NCBI GenBank assembly: GCA_035551355.1
Contig: DASZNF010000100.1
Location: 20,283 to 84,282, forward strand
Source of the DNA: DATATV01 sp035551355
Lineage (GTDB): Bacteria; Actinomycetota; Actinomycetes; Mycobacteriales; Pseudonocardiaceae
Direction: 5' to 3'
DNA length: 64,000 bases
In this document: piece by piece, positions 55,982 through 63,821 of the stretch
Numbering within the stretch: the stretch's first letter is position 1
Layout: each line of letters starts with the position of its first letter
The notes under the pieces: generated by a model
The model's database searches: none
What the model was told of the DNA's origin: nothing
Seen by the model: the letters and a program-made list of their open reading frames with translations, nothing else
Position numbers and translations under genes: made by a program

Positions 55982-57079
55982 ATGTCCTTGGACAACTACT
56001 TTCTGCTCGGCCGCTCCGGTCTGCGGGTCAGCCCGCTCGCGCTGGGCACGATGAACTTCGGCACCAGCGGATTTCACGCCGCCTACGGCAAAACCGAGGA
56101 CGAGGCCCGCCCCATCCTGCGCCGTTATGTCGAGGCGGGTGGCAACTTCATCGATACCGCTGACTTCTACACCGCCGGGCAGAGCGAGACGATTCTGGGA
56201 AATCTCCTCGCCGAGGGCGAGCTGCGCGACCGGCTGGTGCTGACCAGCAAGTTCACCAACAGCATCGATCCGGGCGACCCGAACGCAGGCGGCAACGGCC
56301 GCAAACACATGATCCGCGCGCTGGAGGCGTCGCTGCGCCGGCTGCGCACCGACTATCTGGACCTGTTCCTGCTGCACACCTGGGACCGGATCACCCCGGT
56401 CGAGGAGGTGCTACGCACCTTCGACGACCTCACCCGGGCCGGCAAGATCCGCTACGCGGGCCTGTCCGACGTGCCCGCCTGGTACGCCGCGCGCGCCCAG
56501 ACCCTGGCCGAGGCGCACGGCCTGCCGCCGATGATCAACCTGCAACTGCCGTACTCGCTGATCTCCCGCGCCATCGAGGCCGAGCACGTGCCGCTGGGCC
56601 AGACCCTGGGGCTGGGCATCACCGCGTGGAGCCCACTCGGCAGCGGCTTCCTCACCGGCAAATACCGCGCCGACGCCCAGGGCGTGACCGGCGAAGGCCG
56701 GCTGACCGGCGCGGGCAACCCCGAACCGGCCTGGACCGACCAGCAGTGGGCACTGCTGGGGACGCTGGAGAGCGTGGCCGGCAAACTGGGCGTGAGCATG
56801 GCCCAGGTGGCGCTGAACTGGGTCGCCACCCAGCCCGGCATCGCCGCCGCGATCGTCGGCGCCAGCAGTGCCGGGCAGTTGGACAACACGTTGGCAGCAC
56901 TGGATTTCCAACTGCCCGACGAGCTGCGCACCACCCTCGACGAGGCCAGCGCGGTGCCGCCCGAATCGGTCTACCGGATGTTCACCCCGGACTACCAGAA
57001 CTGGCTGATCAGCGTGAACGCCAAGGTGGCGGACAAGCCGCTTGGCTACCACCCGACCGTACGCAACTTCGTTGCCTGA
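55982..57079 (+). CDS. Aldo/keto reductase (YghZ/potassium-channel beta-like)
   Basis: A 365-aa aldo/keto reductase, longer than the one at 54336. Tetrad: FIDTADFYTAGQSE (Asp, Tyr), LTSKFTNSIDPGDP (Lys) and LFLLHTWDRI (His). The C-terminal cofactor loop is VGASSAGQLDNTL. GNGRKHMIRALEASLRRLRT is typical of this subgroup. AGGGGAG lies eight bases before the ATG. The 218-bp upstream gap holds no recognised site. The substrate is unknown. Confidence 0.9.
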   Translation: MSLDNYFLLGRSGLRVSPLALGTMNFGTSGFHAAYGKTEDEARPILRRYVEAGGNFIDTADFYTAGQSETILGNLLAEGELRDRLVLTSKFTNSIDPGDPNAGGNGRKHMIRALEASLRRLRTDYLDLFLLHTWDRITPVEEVLRTFDDLTRAGKIRYAGLSDVPAWYAARAQTLAEAHGLPPMINLQLPYSLISRAIEAEHVPLGQTLGLGITAWSPLGSGFLTGKYRADAQGVTGEGRLTGAGNPEPAWTDQQWALLGTLESVAGKLGVSMAQVALNWVATQPGIAAAIVGASSAGQLDNTLAALDFQLPDELRTTLDEASAVPPESVYRMFTPDYQNWLISVNAKVADKPLGYHPTVRNFVA

Positions 57080-57091
57080 TCAGCGCGGCGG

Positions 57092-59314
57092 TCACCACGT
57101 TTTGTCCAGGGTGATCGGCAGCTCGCGCACCCGCCGGCCGGTCGCGTGGCGCACCGCGTTGGCGACCGCCGCGGCCACCCCGGTGATGCCCACCTCGCCC
57201 GCGCCCACGATGCCCAGCGGCATGGTCGGATCGGGATCGTCCAGGAAGGCCACGTCGATCGGCGGAATGTCGGCGTGCACCGGAACGTGGTACTCGCCCA
57301 GACCGGCGTTCATGATCCGGCCGGTGCGCGGATCCACCAGTGTTTCCTCACTGAGTGCCATGCCGATGCCCATCACGATGCCGCCGCGCAACTGGCTGGC
57401 CGCGGTCTTCGGATTGACCACCCGGCCGATGTCGAACGCCCCGGTCCACCGGGTCACCCGCACCTCCCCGGTGTCCGGGTCGACGCGCACCTCGCAGAAC
57501 TGGGCCCCGCACGCGGCCTTGGACCACCGCCGGTCGCGCAGCATCCGGCTCATCAGCCGGGCCTGCCCGGTCAGCCGGCCCCACCGCGAGTCCGAGCCGA
57601 CCGCGGCCTCGACCGACGGAAGCCCGGCCTCGGCCAGCGTGCGCGCCGGGTCCTGGCCGACCGTGCCGTGCCGCCGGGCCAGATCATCCAGGCGCCGCTT
57701 GAGTTTCTGGCAGGCCTCCAGCACGCTGGCGGCCACGGTCGCGGTCTGCATCGACCCGCCCGCCATCGGACTCACCGGCAGATCCGAGTCCCCGTAGTCG
57801 ACCCGCACCGCCTCGATCGGCACGCCCAGCGCGTCCGCGGCGATCTGGGTCTGCGCGGTCGCCGCGCCCATGCCCATTTCGTGGAAACCGCACCGCACCA
57901 GCACATCCCCGGTCACCGACACCCGCACGGTGACATCCGCGACGAACCGCAACGACGGGTGGTAGGCCGTTGCCGCCCCCATGCCGACCAGCCACCGGCC
58001 GTCCCGCATCGACCCCGGTTCCGGAGTACGCCGCGACCAGCCGAACCGTTGCGCACCAAGGGCATACGTCTCGCGCAGCATCCGGTGGGAGAACTTCCTG
58101 CCGTCCAGCGGACCGGCCGCGGGCTCGTTGCGCATCCGCAGTTCGATCGGATCCAGTTCCAGCCGGTAGGCCAGCTCGTCCATCGCCGACTCGATCGCGA
58201 AGGTCCCGATGGCCTCACCCGGCGCCCGCATGGAGGTGTTGGCGATGAGATCCAGCTCGACGACATTCTGTTGCAGCAGAATGGTTTCCGCGTCGTAGAG
58301 GTGCCGAGACTGGGAGGTCACCGGCTCGGGCATGCCACCGACGCGTCCGACGTAGGTCACGCTGCGGTGCACCAGCGCGGTGAGCTTCCCGTCCGCGTCC
58401 GCGCCGAGCGCGACCCGCTGGATCGACGGCGTGCGCGCGCCGACCGACCGGTAGACCGCCTCCCGGGTGAGCGGCAAGCGCACCGGCCGGCCGGTCGCCC
58501 GCGCGGCCAGCACGGCCAGCAGCGTGCCCGGCCAGACCGAGCCCTTACCGCCGAATCCGCCGCCCACGAACGGTGCGATGATCCGCACGTTGCCCGGCGG
58601 AACGGCGAACCGCAGCGCCAGGTGCGACCGCAGCCAGTCCAGGCTCTGCGTGCTCTCGTGCACGGTCAGCCGGTCGCCGTCCCAGGCCGCGGTGGTGGCG
58701 TGCGGCTCGATGGCGTTGTGGTGCTGGGGCGGCGTGGTGAACCGCAGGTCCACCGACACCGGCGCCGCGGCCAGCGCCGCCTCGGCGTCGCCCTTCCTGG
58801 CCCGGGAGGGCATGACCGGATTGTTCGGCTGCGGTTTGCTGTCCGCCTCGGCGGCGGAGAAGTCCACAGTGGATGGAAGGGTCTCGTACTCGACGCGCAC
58901 CAGCCGGGCCGCCTCCCGCGCGGCCTCCGGGCTTTCCGCGACCACCACGGCCACCGGCTGGCCGTTCCAGTGCACCTCGTCGGTGCCGAGGTAGTCGACC
59001 GAGGTGCCGGAGACCATCGAACTCAGGTTGAGCATGCTGAACTTCGGCGCCGGCTTCATCTTCGGCGCGTTCTCATGCGTCAGCACCGCGATCACGCCGG
59101 ACACGGCGGAGGCGGCCGCGGTGTCGATCCCGGTGATCCGGCCGCGCGCGATCCCCGAGTGCACCAGCGCGGCGTGCGCGATGTCCGGATAGGGATATTC
59201 CGCGGAAAACCGGGCCTCTCCGGTGGTTTTGACGTGCCCGTCGATCCGGTCGATCGGCTTGCCGACCGCCGGTTCGCGCGTCGTCGGCTCGGCCGGAGCC
59301 AGTGTCCGGGTCAT
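57092..59314 (-). CDS. Molybdenum-cofactor subunit of a PaoABC-type aldehyde oxidoreductase
   Basis: A 740-aa large subunit of the xanthine oxidase family that oxidises aldehydes (often aromatic) to acids at a molybdenum cytosine dinucleotide centre. It has VGKPIDRIDGHVKTTGEARF at the start, the cofactor loops PFVGGGFGGKGSVWP and MRAPGEAIGTFAIESAMDEL, and the catalytic Glu in GIVGAGEVGITGVAAA. The ATG overlaps the FAD-subunit stop, so all three subunits are translated from one message. No twin-arginine signal exists in any subunit here, so the enzyme is probably cytoplasmic, unlike E. coli PaoABC. Confidence 0.92.
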   Translation of the reverse strand: MTRTLAPAEPTTREPAVGKPIDRIDGHVKTTGEARFSAEYPYPDIAHAALVHSGIARGRITGIDTAAASAVSGVIAVLTHENAPKMKPAPKFSMLNLSSMVSGTSVDYLGTDEVHWNGQPVAVVVAESPEAAREAARLVRVEYETLPSTVDFSAAEADSKPQPNNPVMPSRARKGDAEAALAAAPVSVDLRFTTPPQHHNAIEPHATTAAWDGDRLTVHESTQSLDWLRSHLALRFAVPPGNVRIIAPFVGGGFGGKGSVWPGTLLAVLAARATGRPVRLPLTREAVYRSVGARTPSIQRVALGADADGKLTALVHRSVTYVGRVGGMPEPVTSQSRHLYDAETILLQQNVVELDLIANTSMRAPGEAIGTFAIESAMDELAYRLELDPIELRMRNEPAAGPLDGRKFSHRMLRETYALGAQRFGWSRRTPEPGSMRDGRWLVGMGAATAYHPSLRFVADVTVRVSVTGDVLVRCGFHEMGMGAATAQTQIAADALGVPIEAVRVDYGDSDLPVSPMAGGSMQTATVAASVLEACQKLKRRLDDLARRHGTVGQDPARTLAEAGLPSVEAAVGSDSRWGRLTGQARLMSRMLRDRRWSKAACGAQFCEVRVDPDTGEVRVTRWTGAFDIGRVVNPKTAASQLRGGIVMGIGMALSEETLVDPRTGRIMNAGLGEYHVPVHADIPPIDVAFLDDPDPTMPLGIVGAGEVGITGVAAAVANAVRHATGRRVRELPITLDKTW

Positions 59315-60306
59315 CCTCGTTCCCCCGCCTCGGTCAGTCCGCGCAACGTCGCCACCAGCGTGCGGCGGGTCAGCTCGATCTTGAATTCGTTGTGCGGCTG
59401 GGCGATCGCGTCCGCCAGTTCCGCCTCGGCCGCCCGCCGGAAGCTCTCCTCGGTGGCCGGTTGGCCCAGCAGCACCCGCTCGGCCGCCGCGGCTCGCCAC
59501 GGCACGGTCGCCACCCCGCCCAGCCCGACGCGCACCGCGTCGATCCGCCCGTCCAGCACGTGCAGCGCCGCCGCCACCGAGACCAGCGCGAACGCATACG
59601 ACGCGCGGTCACGAACCTTGCGGTAGCGCGAATTCCGGGCCACCGGCAGCGCGGGCAACTCGACCGCGGTGATCAGCTCGTCGTCGGCCAGCGTGTTTTC
59701 CAGCTGCGGTGCCCGGCCCGGCAACCGGTAGAACTCGGCCAGCGGAATCCGCCGCACGCCCCGCGCGCTCTCCGTTTCCACCACGGCGTCCAGCGCGGCC
59801 AGCACGACCGCGAGATCCGAGGGATGAGCGGCGATGCAGTGCTCGCTGACGCCCAGAATGGCGTGGTTGCGGGTGAATCCGCCCAATGCCCCGCACCCGC
59901 TGCCCGGCTCCCGCCGGTTGCACGGTGCCGTCTCGTCCTCGAAATACAGGCATCGTGTGCGCTGCAACAGATTCCCGCCCACCGTGGCCATGTTGCGCAA
60001 CTGCGCCGAGGCGCCGCTCAGCAACGCCTGGGACACCATGGGGTAGCGAGTGCGGATGAGCGGATGCGCGGCCAGTGCGCTGTTGCGCACCAGCGCACCG
60101 ATGCGGAGGCCGCCGTCGCCGGTTTCGTCGATCCCGTGCAGCGGCAGCCGGGTGATGTCCACCACGGTGTCCGGTCGTTCGATGTCGCGGCGCATCAGAT
60201 CGACCAGATTCGTGCCACCGCCGAGGAATTTCGCGTTCGGCGCGGTGACGATGGCCCGCACCGCGGTGGGCACATCCGGCGCGACCAGATAATCGAATGA
60301 TCTCAT
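59311..60306 (-). CDS. FAD-binding subunit with an extra Fe-S motif (PaoB-like)
   Basis: A 331-aa medium subunit that carries FAD between the iron-sulphur and molybdenum centres. FAD is held by KFLGGGTNLVDLM and NMATVGGNLLQRTRC. The stretch from LQRTRCLYFEDETAPCNRRE to GSGCGALGG and SEHCIAAHPSD supplies four Cys in the pattern that binds an additional [4Fe-4S] cluster in PaoB. The C-terminal CO-dehydrogenase-flavoprotein-like domain follows. Its ATG overlaps the stop of the 2Fe-2S subunit gene. Confidence 0.92.
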   Translation of the reverse strand: MRSFDYLVAPDVPTAVRAIVTAPNAKFLGGGTNLVDLMRRDIERPDTVVDITRLPLHGIDETGDGGLRIGALVRNSALAAHPLIRTRYPMVSQALLSGASAQLRNMATVGGNLLQRTRCLYFEDETAPCNRREPGSGCGALGGFTRNHAILGVSEHCIAAHPSDLAVVLAALDAVVETESARGVRRIPLAEFYRLPGRAPQLENTLADDELITAVELPALPVARNSRYRKVRDRASYAFALVSVAAALHVLDGRIDAVRVGLGGVATVPWRAAAAERVLLGQPATEESFRRAAEAELADAIAQPHNEFKIELTRRTLVATLRGLTEAGERG

Positions 60307-60788
60307 CCGGCCACCTCGGTGATGGCCGCGACGATGCCGTTGTAGGCGCCGCACCGGCACAGGTTGCCACTCATCCGCTCGCGGATCTCCGCGCCGGACA
60401 GCTCGCCGGGTCCGCCCGGGTCCTCGGTGACCGCGCTGGGCATTCCGTCCTTGTGCTCGGCCAGCATTCCCAGCGCGGAGCAGATCTGGCCGGAGGTGCA
60501 GTAGCCGCACTGGAAGCCGTCGTGCCGCACGAAGGCGGCCTGCATGGGGTGGTCGACGCCTTCGATGGTGGTGATCTCCCGGTCGGCGTACTGGACGGCC
60601 AGGGCCAGGCAGGAATTGATCCGGGTGCCGTCGGCCAGCACCGTGCAGGCGCCGCAGGCGCCCTGGTCGCAGCCCTTCTTGGTACCGGTCAGCCCGAGAT
60701 GCTCGCGCAGTGCGTCGAGCAGGCTGACCCGCGGTTGCACGTCCAGCACCGTCGCGGTGCCGTTGACGCGGAGTCGAATCTCGGCCAC
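60303..60788 (-). CDS. [2Fe-2S] subunit of the aldehyde oxidoreductase (PaoA-like)
   Basis: A 161-aa small subunit with two clusters: the plant-type one from GCDQGACGACTV and the later NSC, and the four-Cys one from FQCGYCTSGQI and SGNLCRCGAYNG. It passes electrons away from the molybdenum site. GTG 60788 follows GAGGAG. The protein starts AEIRLRVNG with no signal peptide. It is the first gene of the operon, transcribed from a promoter overlapped by a large palindrome and divergent from a TetR gene. Confidence 0.93.
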   Translation of the reverse strand: MAEIRLRVNGTATVLDVQPRVSLLDALREHLGLTGTKKGCDQGACGACTVLADGTRINSCLALAVQYADREITTIEGVDHPMQAAFVRHDGFQCGYCTSGQICSALGMLAEHKDGMPSAVTEDPGGPGELSGAEIRERMSGNLCRCGAYNGIVAAITEVAG

Positions 60789-60824
60789 GAGCCTCTCCTC
60801 TGGGTGGCAGGTGACGCCCAAGCT

Positions 60825-60865
60825 AACAGAACACTGTCCTCTTAACAAGAGGACAGTGTTCTCTT
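60825..60865. promoter_or_regulatory. Double TetR operator forming a ~40-bp palindrome
   Basis: AGAACACTGTCCTCTT (60828-60843) and AAGAGGACAGTGTTCT (60847-60862) are perfect complements with an AAC spacer. Each half, with its flanks, is itself a near-dyad (AAGAGGACAGTGTTCTCTT at 60847-60865), so two dimers could bind side by side. The element sits between the divergent oxidoreductase operon (start 60788) and the TetR gene (start 60892). Confidence 0.88.
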
Positions 60866-60891
60866 AAGCTATCGCCTACGATGATCCGGTC

Positions 60892-61536
60892 ATGTCACAA
60901 CGGTTTCTGCGGGCCAGGCGGCCGGAGCACAAGCAAGAGCGGCGCGAGGCGATCCTCGCTGCGGCGCGGGCGCTGGCGGCCGAGTCCGGGGTGCGCAACG
61001 TGACGCTGGGGGGCATCGCGGAAGCCGTGGGGCTGGCGAAGTCCAACGTGGCGCGGTATTTCGGGACCCGCGAGGAGATCTACCTGGCGCTGACCGCGGA
61101 GTGCTGGCAGGACTGGGCCGACGAGGTGCGGCAGCGGCTGGAAGCCGGCGACGATCCGGTCGACGTGCTGGCCGAGACCCTGTCCGCGCGGACCCTGTTC
61201 TGTGACCTGCTGGGGCAGATGACGACGAACCTGGAACACAACGTCGCCGTCGCCGCGGCCGCGGATCTCAAGGGCGCGATACTGGAGATCCTGACCGGGC
61301 TGGGCGCGACCATCGTGCGGGTGCGTCCCGACCTGACCGAATCCGAGGCGTTCGAGCTGGCCGCGGCCAGCACCGCCTTCGCCGGCGTGCTCTACCAGTC
61401 GGCCAACCCGCCGCCGGCGATTGTCGAGGTGTACAAGCAGTTCCCCGAACTGGGCTTCGCCTGTCTGCCGTTCCAGCCGACCATGAAGCGAGTCGTGTCG
61501 GTGCTCCTGGCCGGCCTGCCCGCGACCCGGGACTAA
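60892..61536 (+). CDS. TetR-family transcriptional regulator of the aldehyde oxidoreductase operon
   Basis: A 214-aa repressor. HTH: REAILAAARALAAESGVRNV, then TLGGIAEAVGLAKSNVARYF. The C-terminal domain (EIYLALTAECWQDWADEVRQ and later) resembles the TetR_C_17-type domain of small-molecule sensors. It is divergent from the three-subunit oxidoreductase across a double operator, so it likely represses both in the absence of an aldehyde-related inducer. Confidence 0.9.
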   Translation: MSQRFLRARRPEHKQERREAILAAARALAAESGVRNVTLGGIAEAVGLAKSNVARYFGTREEIYLALTAECWQDWADEVRQRLEAGDDPVDVLAETLSARTLFCDLLGQMTTNLEHNVAVAAAADLKGAILEILTGLGATIVRVRPDLTESEAFELAAASTAFAGVLYQSANPPPAIVEVYKQFPELGFACLPFQPTMKRVVSVLLAGLPATRD

Positions 61537-61660
61537 CGCGCCAGCAGGCCGTCGATGATCAGTTCCAGGATCCGCGCCGCGCCTGCCCGCCGTGGTCCGG
61601 ATCGATCAGACACAACACGCTCAACCGCAGCAGCACGTGGTCCCGGAACCGTCTACGGTA
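61533..61660 (-). pseudogene. Remnant of a TetR C-terminus (frameshifted)
   Basis: On the minus strand one frame ends AGAARILELIIDGLLAR and stop, a typical TetR C-terminal helix. The adjacent frame just upstream reads YRRRFRDHVLLRLSVLCLID, also TetR-like, before running off. A frameshift near 61580-61600 would join them. The rest of the gene is missing because the carboxyethylornithine synthase-like gene ends at 61683. Its stop codon overlaps that of the intact TetR gene. Confidence 0.4.
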
Positions 61661-61682
61661 TGCCACCGCGCGGGACGAATTG

Positions 61683-62834
61683 TTACCGGCGCGGGTGCGG
61701 GTAGTCGAGTGCGCGGTGCTGGAACGACAGGAGCGCGGGATTCTGGATGGTTCCGTCGCGGATTTCGATGGCTCGCCGGATGGTTTCGTGGCTGTCCCAT
61801 GTGGATTGTCCGGTGAGGACCGGCCGCAGGTACGGGAGCAGGGCTTCACTGATCTCCCAGGTGGCCGAGTTCCACAGGTAGGACGGGCTGTGGTCCACCG
61901 CGTAGTAGATGATGTTGTTGCCGACCGTGAACGTCGGTTGGGTGAACGTCGTGGGCCGCGCCCAACTGAAGCCCATGCCTTCGTCGCAGGAGACGTCGAC
62001 GATCAGGCTGCCCGGCGTGAACCCGGCGAGGTCGTCGTCGATGAGGAAGGTCAGCGGTGCGTCGGTGTCCTGCAGCACACAGTTGACGACGATGTCGTGT
62101 TCGGCGAGGAATCCGGCCAGCGGGACCCGGCCCCGGTCGGTGAGCGCGTGGCTGCGGCGGGGATCTCCCGGATTGTTCACGTCATGGTCGAAATGCACCA
62201 TGGTCGCGGAGTGGATCGGCGAGCCGACCGCAGTGACGCCGCGAGCGGTGAGGATGTGGATGTCGTGCACCCCGTGGGCGTTCAGTGCGGTCACCGCGCC
62301 TCGGGCGGTCGCCCCGAAGCCGATCACGGCGGCACGCAGCCGCCGACCGTAGTCCCCGGTCGAACCGGTCAGCTGCAGGGCGTGCAGCACCGAACAGTAG
62401 CCGGCTAGCTCGTTGTTCTTGTGGAAGACATGCAGACTGAACGAGCCTTGGCGGCTCCAGTGGTTCATCGCCTCGAAGGCGATCACGGTCAGCCGCCGAT
62501 CGATGGCCAGCTGGGTCAGTTCGCTGTCCTGGACGCAGTGCGGCCAGCCCCACAGCACCTGACCGGACCGCAGGTCCGTGATATCCCGCGCGAGCGGCTT
62601 GGCCAGCAGGATCACGTCGCAGTCCGCGATGAGCTGTTCGCGGGACCGCAACCCCGCGACCCAACCAGCCAGCTGGTCGTCCGGGACGCCGAAGCGCTCG
62701 CCGTAGCCGTGTTCGAGATAGATCCTCTCGCGAAGGTCGGCATCGATCCGCTCGAAGTGGCGCGGGTGGATCGGCAGCCTGCGTTCGTTTTCTTTCCGCG
62801 ACTGCGCGATGACGCCGAGAGTCAGCTGGTGCAC
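61683..62834 (-). CDS. N5-(carboxyethyl)ornithine synthase-like protein (alanine dehydrogenase/PNT family)
   Basis: A 383-aa dehydrogenase of the alanine dehydrogenase/transhydrogenase fold. N-terminal domain: LGVIAQSRKENERRLPIHP and YLEHGYGERFGVPDDQLA. Middle: AFEAMNHWSRQ and FHKNNELAGYCSVLHALQL. Rossmann loop: AAVIGFGATARGAVTAL. Late: LIVDVSCDEGMGFSWARPTT and YYAVDHSPSYLW. This order and wording match lactococcal N5-(carboxyethyl)ornithine synthase, which joins ornithine and pyruvate reductively. The start is a GTG. It stands alone, and the native substrate may differ. Confidence 0.82.
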   Translation of the reverse strand: MHQLTLGVIAQSRKENERRLPIHPRHFERIDADLRERIYLEHGYGERFGVPDDQLAGWVAGLRSREQLIADCDVILLAKPLARDITDLRSGQVLWGWPHCVQDSELTQLAIDRRLTVIAFEAMNHWSRQGSFSLHVFHKNNELAGYCSVLHALQLTGSTGDYGRRLRAAVIGFGATARGAVTALNAHGVHDIHILTARGVTAVGSPIHSATMVHFDHDVNNPGDPRRSHALTDRGRVPLAGFLAEHDIVVNCVLQDTDAPLTFLIDDDLAGFTPGSLIVDVSCDEGMGFSWARPTTFTQPTFTVGNNIIYYAVDHSPSYLWNSATWEISEALLPYLRPVLTGQSTWDSHETIRRAIEIRDGTIQNPALLSFQHRALDYPHPRR

Positions 62835-63155
62835 GAACGAGCCCCTTTGCTAGATGCCGGTCTTGATACACACCGGGTGCCGTAATCCGATCTTGACATC
62901 GCCGGTTCCAACGTGGTCCACATACCCATGCAGGGTTGGTGATGTCCGAGAGCATCTCCTACGCGGGTAGTCGAGGATGCGTCGTCCTCGGGCCCACCCC
63001 ACTGGCCATGAAAGCCGCCGAGCTGCTGCGGTTGAAACCGCCTCTCTGCGGTTGAAGCCGGGGTTCGCGATCGCCTGCCGTTCCGGGCTTGGACCGTTCT
63101 CGACACGGTGAGACTCCGGCGCGTCGTGGTGGACCTTGCCCGCTGAGGTCCCTTC
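62835..63155. other. Non-coding 320-bp gap with a direct repeat
   Basis: No frame here looks like a gene. CTGCGGTTGAAACCG (63026-63040) and CTGCGGTTGAAGCCG (63046-63060) form a 20-bp-period direct repeat with one mismatch. The surrounding text (for example a short minus frame with PQRGGFNRSSSAAF) could be debris of a mobile element, but no transposase motif is left. Promoters for the flanking divergently or co-directionally read genes must also lie here. Confidence 0.4.
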
Positions 63156-63803
63156 TCAAGGGCGGGTGTCCTCCGGGATGCGTACGGGGATTTCACCGCC
63201 GAGCCGGGCGCCCTGGGCCAGGTCGAGCCGGTCGCCGCTCCAGAACCGGCCGGCGTCGTACCAGCTGGGCCGGTGCCGGTCGGGCAGCAGTCCCATGGCG
63301 TGGTAGGTGATCGCGACGATCTCGGCGCAGTAGGCGGTTTCCAGGTCGGTGTTCGCGGTGTCGCGGCGCTTGGCGGGTATGCGTCCGCGCAGCCAGCGGG
63401 ACGCCATACTGGCGGTCGACGGGAACGGGGTGCCGTCCAGGCGGGCGATGATCCGCAGGACGGCGTCCTCCATCTCGCTGCTGACCGGATGGTCGAGCTG
63501 GCGTAGCCAGACGTGCTGGTGGTAATGCTCGGCCCAGACCAGGACGGCTCGGCGGAGGTCGTGCAGTTGGGCGCCGCGCTGGCGGGTGCCCGACCACGCG
63601 TCGGGCAGGGACCGGCCCAGTTCGGCGTGCCACAGCAAGGGCGGGAGGTCCTCGATCGCGACGGCCAGGCCGACGTGGTTGACCGGGCTGTTCGTCGCGA
63701 CCCGGATGGTGCGGTCGGCCGCGGAGTGCCCGCGGAACAACCACAGGTCGCCGGTGCGGGTCATGGCGACCGCGTCGTCGAGGTCGAGCTGAGTGACCGC
63801 CAT
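63156..63803 (-). CDS. Conserved hypothetical protein, papain-like hydrolase-like (YiiX/YebB type)
   Basis: A 215-aa protein. The order GDLWLFRGHSAADRTIRVAT, SPVNHVGLAVAIEDLPPLLW and TAYCAEIVAITYHAMGLLPD resembles the permuted NlpC/P60 amidase-like group, with a conserved His in VNHVG and a Cys in TAYCAE as candidate catalytic residues. I recall similar proteins in mycobacteria and relatives, with no known function. ATG 63803 gives MAVTQLDLDDA. It is divergent from the last small membrane protein by 18 bp. Enzyme activity is an inference. Confidence 0.7.
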   Translation of the reverse strand: MAVTQLDLDDAVAMTRTGDLWLFRGHSAADRTIRVATNSPVNHVGLAVAIEDLPPLLWHAELGRSLPDAWSGTRQRGAQLHDLRRAVLVWAEHYHQHVWLRQLDHPVSSEMEDAVLRIIARLDGTPFPSTASMASRWLRGRIPAKRRDTANTDLETAYCAEIVAITYHAMGLLPDRHRPSWYDAGRFWSGDRLDLAQGARLGGEIPVRIPEDTRP

Positions 63804-63821
63804 GGGCGGTAGCCTAGGTGG

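Noticed and set aside
63001..63070. tRNA-like T-loop text (GGGGTTCGCGATCGCC)
   Set aside because: No matching acceptor or anticodon arms could be folded around it.
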